Source: Deltaproteobacteria bacterium
GTDB lineage: Bacteria; Desulfobacterota; Desulfobaccia; Desulfobaccales; 0-14-0-80-60-11
DNA: 11,797 bases
Direction of reading: 5' to 3'
Assembly: GCA_023381945.1 (NCBI GenBank)
Contig: JAMCQY010000404.1
Span: forward strand, 1 to 11,797
Of this stretch, positions 1 to 6,172 are shown piece after piece; within the stretch, counting starts at the first letter, position 1, and each line of letters begins with the position of its first letter. Under the pieces are notes generated by a model. The model made no database searches, was not told the DNA's origin, and was given only the letters and a program-made list of their open reading frames with translations. Both the position numbers and the translations under genes were made by a program.

Positions 1-2
1 TG

Positions 3-248
3 GTTTTTGCCGAGACCCATTGCATCTTTTGCCAGGCTTGGGGAGTAGTAATTTTTTCCAATACCCATGATGGCTTCCTTGAATGTGCAATCTGCGGCAA
101 AATTGGGGTTGATCCCATCGCCTATTGGAACGGTTTGAATTATTCGATTTGCGGCACCCCGGTAATGTTTTCTCTGGAGGAAATCGAGGGCCCAGTAAGG
201 GCAATTAATGCCGAGATTCGCCGAGGAAGGATGAAGGTGTGTCAATGA
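3..248 (+). CDS. Zinc-ribbon protein, C-terminal part (5' end outside window)
   Basis: The frame is open from the window edge to a TGA at 246-248 and encodes at least 81 residues. No start codon with a ribosome binding site lies in the window, so the gene begins upstream. Two CxxC pairs (visible residues C7/C10 and C28/C31) separated by 17 residues form a typical zinc-ribbon arrangement, with a further Cys at residue 50. The C-terminal tail is charged and helical (about residues 58-80, rich in E and R). Base composition is clearly more AT-rich than the genes after position 400. A strong terminator follows, so it closes a separate transcription unit. Function is not recognised. A small zinc-binding protein just before a phage late operon could be a late-gene activator (compare Ogr/Delta of P2-like phages), but the sequence does not resemble Ogr beyond the cysteine pairs. 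Confidence 0.6.
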   Translation, partial: VFAETHCIFCQAWGVVIFSNTHDGFLECAICGKIGVDPIAYWNGLNYSICGTPVMFSLEEIEGPVRAINAEIRRGRMKVCQ

Positions 249-283
249 CAATAAGGGGGTGATAAAAGCTTTTGGCAAAGGGT

Positions 284-311
284 AAAGGCGGCTGCGGCCG
301 CCTTTTTTTTT
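284..311 (+). terminator. Rho-independent terminator
   Basis: A perfect 9-bp stem, AAAGGCGGC (284-292) with GCCGCCTTT (297-305), encloses a TGCG tetraloop. The T-run at 303-311 follows at once. It lies about 35 bases after the stop of the zinc-ribbon gene and would insulate that unit from the structural operon downstream. Confidence 0.9.
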
Positions 312-330
312 ATACCTACGCAACTTTAAC

Positions 331-354
331 GGAAATAGCGGAAATAGCGGAAAC
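331..354 (+). repeat. Tandem 9-bp direct repeat in the leader
   Basis: GGAAATAGC occurs at 331-339 and 340-348, and a third partial copy GGAAAC follows at 349-354. The repeat lies just after the terminator and about 130 bases before the first gene of the structural operon. The period is slightly shorter than one helical turn. It could be a binding site for an activator of late transcription, but this is inferred from position only. I could not identify a convincing -35/-10 pair beside it. Confidence 0.6.
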
Positions 355-417
355 AAAAGCATTTGCCTTTATGTAAGGATGTTTAGGAACAGATCAAGGA
401 TTACCCCCTTGGGTCAG

Positions 418-463
418 CCGGGGCGGCGGGGGATGCAGGGGGAGAGCAAGCCTGCCGCCCCGG
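418..463 (+). promoter_or_regulatory. GC-rich hairpin in the leader of the structural operon
   Basis: CCGGGGCGGCGGG (418-430) pairs with CCTGCCGCCCCGG (451-463): 13 pairs including one G-T wobble, with a 20-base loop. It ends 8 bases before the GGAGG (472-476) used by the first gene. No proper T-run follows, only AATTTTA, so it is not a standard terminator. Possible roles are leader mRNA stabilisation, RNase processing or attenuation; none can be chosen from sequence alone. Confidence 0.5.
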
Positions 464-481
464 AATTTTATGGAGGCAAAG

Positions 482-682
482 ATGGAAAGATTCGGGATTT
501 CGGGATTGTGGAAAGACCCGCAAAGCACCTTGACCGGCATCATCGGACTGGCCGTGACCCTGGGGGCGCTCAATCAGGCCCAGGCCGGGACCATCACGGC
601 CCTGCTGCCGCAGCTCATCAGTGGCCTGGCGGCCATCGCCTCCCTGATCAAGCTGTTTTACAAAGGGACGCCGGCGGCCTAA
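482..682 (+). CDS. Small two-helix membrane protein, holin-like
   Basis: This encodes 66 residues. The ATG at 482 is preferred because GGAGG at 472-476 sits 5 bases upstream; the in-frame ATG at 470 would place that GGAGG inside the gene. Two hydrophobic stretches, about residues 16-35 and 39-58, are separated by a short turn, and a basic C-terminus (KLFYKGT) follows. This is the layout of small class II holins and of many unclassified phage membrane proteins. Holins assemble in the inner membrane and time lysis. No endolysin lies beside it in this window, so the holin role is a guess from size, topology and position at the head of the late operon. The stop TAA is directly followed by the ATG of the next gene, which suggests coupling. 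Confidence 0.65.
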   Translation: MERFGISGLWKDPQSTLTGIIGLAVTLGALNQAQAGTITALLPQLISGLAAIASLIKLFYKGTPAA

Positions 683-1045
683 ATGATCAAGACCAGCCCC
701 TTCGCCGACGTGCCCCCGGACAAACAGGGGGATATGCGCTTCCTGCTGGAGCGGGTCTTTTACGCCCTGGTCGAGGAGATCGACAAAAATAATACCGTGG
801 TCAAGGGCAAGGTGGGTGAACTGCAGGGCAAAGTGAAGAACCTGGAAGGGGCGGTGCTCAAACTGGAGGCCTGTCCCTGCCCCAAGCGCCATGACGCCAA
901 GGCCAGTTGCCCCCTGTGGCTGCTGGAGAAGGAAGTGCTGAAGAACAAATGGCGCAACGCCGGAATTTACACGGGGGTATTTCTCTCCGGGGCCGTTGCC
1001 TACTACCTGGTGCAAGTGGCCCTGGCCTGGATGAAGGTGGGTTGA
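683..1045 (+). CDS. Coiled-coil protein with C-terminal membrane anchor
   Basis: This encodes 120 residues, beginning at the ATG directly after the TAA of the upstream gene. Residues about 20-62 form a heptad-like, charged helix (VEEIDKNNTVV, GKVGELQGKVKNLEGAVLKLE). A cysteine-rich turn follows (CPCPKRH then C, residues about 64-76). A single hydrophobic segment at about 94-115 sits near the C-terminus. The topology is that of a tail-anchored inner membrane protein, the reverse of classical i-spanins, which have an N-terminal helix. In Mu the equivalent slot before the terminase holds small membrane/coiled-coil proteins such as gp25 (DUF2730 type), so it may be a functional analogue. I do not recognise the family, and a lysis or membrane-scaffold role is only inferred. 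Confidence 0.75.
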   Translation: MIKTSPFADVPPDKQGDMRFLLERVFYALVEEIDKNNTVVKGKVGELQGKVKNLEGAVLKLEACPCPKRHDAKASCPLWLLEKEVLKNKWRNAGIYTGVFLSGAVAYYLVQVALAWMKVG

Positions 1046-1048
1046 GAG

Positions 1049-1309
1049 ATGGCTGATTCCCGGCAAATCCTGGAACTGGCGAAAGAAGGGGTGCTGGGCC
1101 AACAGCACAAGCGCTATAAGGAGCTGCTGCTGGAGATCGAGGCGGCCCTGAACAGCATCCAGGGCGCGGCCATCATGATGCTGCCCGGCAACCTGGATGA
1201 CATCAAGGAAGAGCTGATCGCCAGCCAGGCCAAAAAGCTCCAAAATTTATTGCCCGAAGCCCGCCGGCTCAAGGAGGAGCTGGAACGGGCCGGCATCGGC
1301 GTGTGGTAG
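1049..1309 (+). CDS. Small helical protein of unknown function, upstream of small terminase
   Basis: This encodes 86 residues, almost wholly predicted helix, with charged heptads at about 20-35 and 55-80 (EARRLKEELERAG). There is no signal peptide or membrane segment. AAGGTGG at 1034-1040 lies 8 bases before the ATG, inside the end of the previous gene, and only 3 bases separate the two genes. The internal segment GAAIMMLPGNLDDIKEEL may be a loop between two helices. Position directly before TerS corresponds to Mu gp26, also a small protein of unclear role. I cannot assign a function. It could be a packaging accessory or part of the envelope gene cluster. Confidence 0.75.
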   Translation: MADSRQILELAKEGVLGQQHKRYKELLLEIEAALNSIQGAAIMMLPGNLDDIKEELIASQAKKLQNLLPEARRLKEELERAGIGVW

Positions 1310-1318
1310 GGCCTGCCC

Positions 1319-1765
1319 ATGACCGGCCGCAAGGAGAGCGCCTATTTCGCCGAAGCCGAGCGCCTTTACGTCCAGGAGAACCAGACCCTGGAGCAGATCC
1401 GGGAGATGCTCCACCAGGCGGTGAGCCTCACCACTTTGAGCGGCTGGAAGCAAAAAGGGGGCTGGGAGCGCAAACGGGAAGTGGTCTTGACCGCGCCCAA
1501 GGACATGGCGGGGCGGCTCAGATCTAACCTGCTGCGGCAGATCGAGGCCCTGGAGGGAGAAAGCCGTTTAGACCCGGCGGCCTACGATGCGATTTATAAG
1601 ACTTTTCTGCTGCTGGAGAAACTGGAAAAGGCCCAAGATCTACGTACATTAACCATCCCGGTGATGGAGGCCTACCGCGATTACCTCCGGGGCCTCGCTC
1701 TCCCGGCCAGGGAAATGCAGCTGCACGCCGAGCGCCTGCGGGATTTTTTCCGCTCGCTGGAATAA
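1319..1765 (+). CDS. Putative terminase small subunit (helix-turn-helix, DUF1804-like)
   Basis: This encodes 148 residues. Residues about 7-48 form a helix-turn-helix of the kind found in phage small terminases: a helix with AERLYVQ, the pattern TLEQIREML, then TLSGWKQKGGWERKR. The TLxxWxxxGGW ending is characteristic. The rest is helical and probably mediates oligomerisation. TerS recognises phage DNA and hands it to TerL. TerL begins about 690 bases downstream, after two small envelope genes. Context and the HTH agree with the DUF1804/Mu gp27-type small terminase, but the exact family is uncertain. The ATG at 1319 follows the previous stop by 9 bases with only a weak ribosome binding site. 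Confidence 0.75.
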   Translation: MTGRKESAYFAEAERLYVQENQTLEQIREMLHQAVSLTTLSGWKQKGGWERKREVVLTAPKDMAGRLRSNLLRQIEALEGESRLDPAAYDAIYKTFLLLEKLEKAQDLRTLTIPVMEAYRDYLRGLALPAREMQLHAERLRDFFRSLE

Positions 1766-1781
1766 CTCAAAGGAGAAGGAC

Positions 1782-2198
1782 ATGAGACTTTTCAATATGA
1801 CTTTTAGAGAGCGGATGTGGTGGCTTACGAGGCTGGCTATGGCAATAGTGATGCTGGCGGCGCTGCTGCTGGGGGCTATCGGCTGCGCCGGCAACCAGGC
1901 GGCGGTGCCGGGCGGCCCGGCCAAGGTAGCCGGAGCGGTGGCCCAGGTGGCGGCCGACGCCCCGCAACTGGCCCGGCAGCTCGACGCGGTCTACGAGTTC
2001 TGGGCGGCCCAGAAGGCCCTGCCGGATAAGCGGGATCTGGCCACGCAGATCCTGCAAAAATTGGACGAGATTGCACCGACAGTACAGGCCGGGGCGACAG
2101 CCCTGAGCCAGCCAGGCAAATTGGGTTGGTGCCAGGCGGCGATCCAGGTGGCTCTGGCCACCGCCCAAATCCTGGGGTTTGTGGCGCCGCTGCTGTAG
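1782..2198 (+). CDS. Putative lipoprotein
   Basis: This encodes 138 residues. AAGGAG at 1770-1775 sits 6 bases before the ATG. The N-terminus is basic (several Arg up to R17), then hydrophobic at 18-34, and ends with a lipobox-like A-I-G-C at residue 35 followed by Ala. This suggests lipidation at Cys35 and, with no Asp at +2, sorting to the outer membrane. The mature part is Ala/Gln-rich and helical, and a second hydrophobic segment is present at the C-terminus (about 115-138). It lies between TerS and TerL, where phages with Mu-like order often keep lysis or envelope genes. It might be an outer-membrane spanin or a superinfection-related lipoprotein, but the second hydrophobic segment is atypical of o-spanins. 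The family is not recognised. Confidence 0.7.
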   Translation: MRLFNMTFRERMWWLTRLAMAIVMLAALLLGAIGCAGNQAAVPGGPAKVAGAVAQVAADAPQLARQLDAVYEFWAAQKALPDKRDLATQILQKLDEIAPTVQAGATALSQPGKLGWCQAAIQVALATAQILGFVAPLL

Positions 2199-2219
2199 TT
2201 TTCCGCTGACAAAGAAAAG

Positions 2220-2435
2220 ATGAACCGGGAAAGTGGATTGCTTCTGGCGGCCATCATCGGCTGCATAATGGGTTTGGGCTTCCAGTCCGTGGGCTGGTAC
2301 GGCCCCACCTGGATCTACGACCCGGCCACGCAGACCTACCAGAACGTGCTGACTGAGGCCAACGGGGGGCTGGGGGCGAATGTCGGTGCCGATCCCGGTT
2401 TTGCACCCTGGGCACCCCGGCCAACGCCCGGGTGA
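2220..2435 (+). CDS. Small signal-bearing hypothetical protein
   Basis: This encodes 71 residues. The N-terminus is short and charged (MNRES), followed by a hydrophobic helix at about 6-22 that contains A-I-I-G-C at residue 15. It could be a signal anchor or a poor lipobox. The remainder has aromatic residues (WYGPTWIYDP) and a Gly/Pro-rich tail. The ribosome binding site is weak and A-rich (AAAGAAAAG directly before the ATG). The gene fits the gap between the lipoprotein and TerL, and small proline-containing lipoproteins in such slots can be o-spanins. That role is speculative, and the gene itself is less certain than its neighbours. Confidence 0.5.
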   Translation: MNRESGLLLAAIIGCIMGLGFQSVGWYGPTWIYDPATQTYQNVLTEANGGLGANVGADPGFAPWAPRPTPG

Positions 2436-2456
2436 TGATCATTTTGAGCAGATAAC

Positions 2457-4046
2457 GTGGCCGAACTGACCCTCAAAAAGAAGTACAGCAAAAAAGAATT
2501 CCAGAAGCGGGCCGACGAGATCCTGGGCTCGCTCTTCCGGGAAGCCACCGCCTTTGCGGACACCTCCGAGGCGGCGAAACAGGCGCGCCGGGAGCAGTGC
2601 CGCCAGGATCATTTCGCCTTCTTCAAACTCTATCTGCCCCACTATTTTTCCTCGCCGGAAGCGCCGTTTCATCATGAGCTGGTAGGGCTGCTGGAGAAGC
2701 GCCCGGTGAAAGCGGCCGGCGACGTGGTCATTCCGGTGGTGGTGGCCGCGCCCCGGGAATTTGCCAAGACCACCATCACTTCCTTCGCCTACGTCATTCA
2801 CCAGATCTGCTTTAACCTGCGTCATTTCGTCATTTTAGGCTCCGACACCGAGGATCTGGCCTCAGACCTCACCGGCTATATCTATCTGGAGCTGCTCTAC
2901 AACGAGCGGCTCAAATGCGATTTCGGCGAGCTGGTGCGGGACAACTGGCCGGTGGATGATTTCGTCACGCTCAACGACGTGCGCCTCAAGGCCCGGGGCC
3001 GCGGCCAACGGGTGCGGGGCCTGAAGCATAAGCAGTGGCGGCCGGATTTGATCATTCTGGACGACCTGGAAAATGACCAGAATGTGCGCAATCCGGAGAT
3101 GTGCCGCAAGCTCCTGAAGTGGGTGCTCCAGGTCGTCTATCCCTGCATCGACCCGGATGTGGGCGGCAACCTTTTTTGGATCGGCACGATCTTGGCCAAC
3201 AAGAGCGCCCTTTATACCGCCATTCACTCCAAAGACGAGCCCTGGCCGGAGTGGACCAGGCGGCTGTATAAGGCGCTTTATGACGAGGACGGAGTTCTCA
3301 CTAGCCTCTGGCCCACCAAGCACCCGGTGGAAAAGCTGCTGAAGCAGAAAAAACTGATGGGGTCGCTGGCCTTCAACACCGAAAAACAGAACGACCCCAT
3401 CAACGAAGAAGGGGTCTTTCAGGAGGCCTGGATCAAGTATTACCACCCGGAAGAGCTGCGGGGCCGGCACCTGGTGGTGGCCGGGTTTTTCGACCCCTCG
3501 GTCGAAGCCAGCGCCACTTCCGATTTCAAGGCGATTATCACCGTGGGCTGGGACCGCCGGGAGATGGTCTATTACGTCCTGGACGCCTATATCAAAAAGG
3601 CCAGCATCGACGCGGCCATCGGCGCGGCCTACGCCCGCCACGAGCAGTGGGGTTACTGGCAGTTCGGCGTGGAAATTGTCGCCTTCCAGAAATTGCTGCT
3701 GCGGGAGTTCGACCGGGCCGCCCAGGTGCGGGGCTTTCATCTACCCATCAAGGGCATGGATCAAACGGTCAACAAAGAGACGCGGATCTCCGGCATGTCG
3801 CCCAAGGTGGAGCGCGGCCAGATCCGCTTTTGCCGGGGCCAGGGCGATCAGGATTTATTACTCGAGCAGCTCTGCTATTTTCCGGCCAAGACCGTGCACG
3901 ACGACGGCCCGGACGCCCTCCAGGGCTGTTTGCAGCTCCTCGAGGGCGGCGCCGGCCTGGGGCTGTTCGATTTTTACCGGGATGAGGTTGAAAAGATGCA
4001 GGCCGAGGAGCGGCGGCGGTCGGGTCAAAAGGTAATCAATGGCTGA
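2457..4046 (+). CDS. terL: Phage terminase large subunit
   Basis: This encodes 529 residues, starting at GTG 2457. It is the packaging motor: an N-terminal ATPase translocates DNA into the prohead and a C-terminal RNase H-like nuclease cuts it. A Walker A variant, APREFAKTT, lies at 98-106 with Lys104. Walker B, LIILDDLE, lies at 198-205 with acidic D202/D203 and E205. A coupling-type motif WIGTIL lies at 241-246. The nuclease half shows FDPSVEA with D346, D356 in SDFKA, E406 in GVEIVAF, and the terminal acidic motif DDGPDAL at 482-488. Length and motifs fit Mu gp28/Terminase_6-type enzymes and the TIGR01630-like C-terminal domain. All key residues are present, so it appears intact. It overlaps the portal start by 8 bases. 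Confidence 0.95.
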   Translation: MAELTLKKKYSKKEFQKRADEILGSLFREATAFADTSEAAKQARREQCRQDHFAFFKLYLPHYFSSPEAPFHHELVGLLEKRPVKAAGDVVIPVVVAAPREFAKTTITSFAYVIHQICFNLRHFVILGSDTEDLASDLTGYIYLELLYNERLKCDFGELVRDNWPVDDFVTLNDVRLKARGRGQRVRGLKHKQWRPDLIILDDLENDQNVRNPEMCRKLLKWVLQVVYPCIDPDVGGNLFWIGTILANKSALYTAIHSKDEPWPEWTRRLYKALYDEDGVLTSLWPTKHPVEKLLKQKKLMGSLAFNTEKQNDPINEEGVFQEAWIKYYHPEELRGRHLVVAGFFDPSVEASATSDFKAIITVGWDRREMVYYVLDAYIKKASIDAAIGAAYARHEQWGYWQFGVEIVAFQKLLLREFDRAAQVRGFHLPIKGMDQTVNKETRISGMSPKVERGQIRFCRGQGDQDLLLEQLCYFPAKTVHDDGPDALQGCLQLLEGGAGLGLFDFYRDEVEKMQAEERRRSGQKVING

Positions 4047-5004
4047 GGGTAAGGTCACCATCTTATCGCCGGACAAGGTGATGCTGCTGCAGAACCAGAT
4101 GGGCGTCTGGACGCAGCCGCCGGACGACTGGTTCGGGCCGGGCCAGCCCCTGCCGCCGGCGGCGCCGCCCGCGGTCAAGGGCCGCCAGTTCGACTTTCCG
4201 GCGGGCTCCAACCTGGCCTACATCCCCCGGGGCGACCAGGCCCTCTCCTTTGCCGATCTGCGCGCCCTGGCCCTGAACTGCGACCTGGTGCGCCTGGTCA
4301 TCGAGACCCGCAAGGACCAGCTCTGCAAGCTGCGCTGGGCGGTCAAGGCCCAAAAGGGCAACGAGAAAAATGCTGCGGCCGCGGCCCAGGCCAAAGCGGC
4401 CACGGCCCTGTTCAAGCGCCCGGATAAGGTGCACATGTTCAACCAGTGGCTGCGGATGCTGCTGGAAGATATGTTCGTGACTGACGCCGCCACCATCTAC
4501 CCCCGGCTCACCCGCGGCGGCGGCCTCTATGCCCTGGATCTGCTGGACGGCGCCACCATCCGGCCGGTGATCGATCAAAGCGGCCGCCCGCCGCTGCCCC
4601 CCGACCCGGCCTATCAACAGGTGCTCAAGGGCATCCCGGCGGCCGATTTCACCCGGGCAGAGCTGCTCTATCTGCCGCGCAATCCTTTGACCTGGCGGGT
4701 CTACGGCCTCTCGCCGGTGGAGCAGATCGTCATCCTGGTCAACATCATCCTGCGCCGCCAACTTCACCTGCTGCAATATTTCACCGAGGGCAATCTGCCC
4801 GACGCCCTGCTGGAGGTGCCGGAAGGCTGGAGCACCGAGCAGATCCGGGAGTGGCAGCAGTATTGGGATTCGCTCTTCGCCGGCAACACCGCCCAGCGCC
4901 GCCGGGGCACCTGGGTGCCCAAGGGCATGGTGCCCCACCAGGTCAAGGAGATCGACCTCAAGACCCCGGTGGAGGAATGGTTCGCCCGGGTGGTGTGCTA
5001 CTGA
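4039..5004 (+). CDS. Phage portal protein, N-terminal part (truncated by frameshift/deletion)
   Basis: This encodes 321 residues. AAAAGG at 4027-4032 is 6 bases before the ATG. The portal is the dodecameric ring through which TerL pumps DNA. The sequence shows portal-type features: an N-terminal arm, a helical/beta core with LVIETRKDQLCKLRW (about 95-110), DLLDGATIRPVID (about 168-180), LLYLPRNPLTWRVYGLSPVE (about 215-234), then LLQYFTEGNLPDALLEVP and WSTEQIREWQQYW. It ends at EWFARVVCY and a TGA at 5002-5004. In related portals that phrase continues with a segment of roughly 35 residues ending in an asparagine/threonine-rich helix. Here the reading frame shifts instead, and the recognisable portal C-terminus resumes at once in the +2 frame (GAATGGGTT, E-W-V). 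The gene is probably inactive. See the fragment that follows. Confidence 0.85.
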   Translation: MAEGKVTILSPDKVMLLQNQMGVWTQPPDDWFGPGQPLPPAAPPAVKGRQFDFPAGSNLAYIPRGDQALSFADLRALALNCDLVRLVIETRKDQLCKLRWAVKAQKGNEKNAAAAAQAKAATALFKRPDKVHMFNQWLRMLLEDMFVTDAATIYPRLTRGGGLYALDLLDGATIRPVIDQSGRPPLPPDPAYQQVLKGIPAADFTRAELLYLPRNPLTWRVYGLSPVEQIVILVNIILRRQLHLLQYFTEGNLPDALLEVPEGWSTEQIREWQQYWDSLFAGNTAQRRRGTWVPKGMVPHQVKEIDLKTPVEEWFARVVCY

Positions 5005-5020
5005 ATGGGTTAAGGATGCG

Positions 5021-6172
5021 GTGGATCTCTGCCTGGAGACCGGGAGCTTTGACCTGGTGGAGTTCGCCTGGGAAGAGGAAAGCGCCATCGACCCGGACGT
5101 CCAGAACCAGATGGACGACCGGGATATGAAGAACGGCATCCGGCTCCGGAGCCAGATCCGGGCCGACCGGGGCCTGGAGCCTGACGGCGTGCCGGATTTT
5201 CTCATGACCACCAATGGGCCGGTGCTGGTGGCCGATATCGGTAAAGAGCCGGAGCCGGCGCCAGAGGCGCCCCCGGAGCCGGGCAAGGACGAAATCCCCC
5301 CCAGCCCCCCTTTGCCAAAGGGGGGAGAAAAATTGGCCAAGGCCGCCACGGGTAAAAAAAAAGTGAAGATTAAGCCCATTGACCGGCAGCGCCCAGCCAT
5401 GACCAAGGCCCGGAGCGCCCTCAAAAAGCTGTTCCAGCAAGCTTTTCAGACTGACCTGGCCGCGGCGGCGGAGCAGCTCGGCAAAAGTTTGGGGCTGGCC
5501 AAGGCCGCCGAAGACGACAAGATTGAGAAGTTGCTGGCGGAATTGGATCTGGCCGGGATCTCCGCCACCCGGGAAGAGGCCGCGGCCATCCTGGCCAAGG
5601 CTGCCGCGAACGGCGGTGACGCCGTTTTTGTCCAGATCGGCTTTTACGGCAAGGAGGCTGCCGGCAGGGAATTTGATGAACTGGCGGCCGCCGACCTGCT
5701 GACCGCAGATGAACTGGCCATCGTCAACCAGGTCAACAAACTGGCGGTGGAATGGGCGGAAAACCGGGCCGCGGAGCTGGTGACCAAGATCGAGGAGAGC
5801 ACCCGTGATTACCTGCGGGCCGACGTCACCCAGGCAGTGGAGGAAGGCTGGAGCACCCAGCAATTGGCCGATCATTTGGCGGACAATTTCGGCTTCTCCG
5901 AGGCCCGCAGCGAGCTGATCGCCAGGACGGAAACGGCCTTCGCCGACTGCAACGGCAATTTCATGGCCTATAAGAGCAGCGGCGTGGTGCAGGGCAAGGA
6001 ATGGCTGCTGGGCTCGGGCCACGACGACGATGACGAATGCGACCTCAACGCCGACGCCGGGGTCATCGGCCTGGACGAGGCCTTCCCCTCCGGGGATCTG
6101 GTGCCGCCGGCGCACCCGCGCTGCGTCTGCGATTTTCTCCCCGTGCTGGAGGGCCAGGAAGCCGAAGAATGA
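5021..6172 (+). CDS. Portal C-terminal fragment fused to MuF-type head morphogenesis domain
   Basis: This encodes 383 residues from GTG 5021. The same frame is open from 5000 and carries E-W-V-K from the portal just upstream. Residues 1-75 match the portal C-terminus (FAWEEESAIDPDVQNQ, NGIRLRSQIRADRGLEPDG, GPVLVADI). A Pro/Glu linker (76-90), a repeat-derived stretch (91-103) and a basic linker follow, then a helical region (125-235). The Phage_Mu_F domain covers about 255-372 with ARTETAFA at 301-308 and PPAHPRCVC at 362-370. MuF proteins are minor head proteins needed for morphogenesis. No stop or ribosome binding site separates portal and MuF, so the two were probably one polypeptide before the lesion. 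AAGGA at 5012-5016 might allow re-initiation at 5021. The MuF part looks intact. Confidence 0.85.
   Translation: MDLCLETGSFDLVEFAWEEESAIDPDVQNQMDDRDMKNGIRLRSQIRADRGLEPDGVPDFLMTTNGPVLVADIGKEPEPAPEAPPEPGKDEIPPSPPLPKGGEKLAKAATGKKKVKIKPIDRQRPAMTKARSALKKLFQQAFQTDLAAAAEQLGKSLGLAKAAEDDKIEKLLAELDLAGISATREEAAAILAKAAANGGDAVFVQIGFYGKEAAGREFDELAAADLLTADELAIVNQVNKLAVEWAENRAAELVTKIEESTRDYLRADVTQAVEEGWSTQQLADHLADNFGFSEARSELIARTETAFADCNGNFMAYKSSGVVQGKEWLLGSGHDDDDECDLNADAGVIGLDEAFPSGDLVPPAHPRCVCDFLPVLEGQEAEE
5292..5334. repeat. Palindromic repeat (CCCCCCTTT/AAAGGGGGG) within the portal-MuF linker
   Basis: CCCCCCTTTG (5305-5314) and CAAAGGGGGG (5316-5325) form a perfect 10-bp stem around a single base. Flanks are AAATCCCCCC on the left and an A-rich AATT end on the right. 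This matches, from memory, a widespread dispersed repeat of Desulfobacterota and cyanobacteria that in coding frame reads as an 'NPP-PPLPKGG' peptide; here it gives PPSPPLPKGG. It sits in a poorly constrained linker and keeps the frame open. Its presence suggests that a host-type repeat has inserted into a phage gene. Confidence 0.7.

Noticed and set aside
331..354. CRISPR or iteron array
   Set aside because: There are only two full copies and one partial copy of 9 bases with no spacers, too few and too short for a CRISPR, and no replication gene is nearby.
313..400. Sigma-70 promoter for the late operon
   Set aside because: Weak matches such as TTTAAC (325-330) and TATGTA (370-375) do not pair with proper spacing, so I do not call a promoter.
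379..792. Plus-strand open frame of 137 codons across the leader hairpin and first genes
   Set aside because: It is Gly/Arg/Pro-rich, has poor ribosome binding site spacing, and overlaps two better supported genes in another frame.
4063..5424. Long minus-strand open frame of about 450 codons
   Set aside because: It lies opposite the portal and MuF reading frames, has no recognisable domain, and is expected by chance opposite GC-rich genes. Similar long minus-strand frames lie opposite most other genes here.
6037..6168. N-terminal extension of the YkgJ gene
   Set aside because: The extra 44 residues are Arg/Gly/Pro-rich out-of-frame MuF sequence. The ATG at 6169 overlaps the MuF stop in the usual way.
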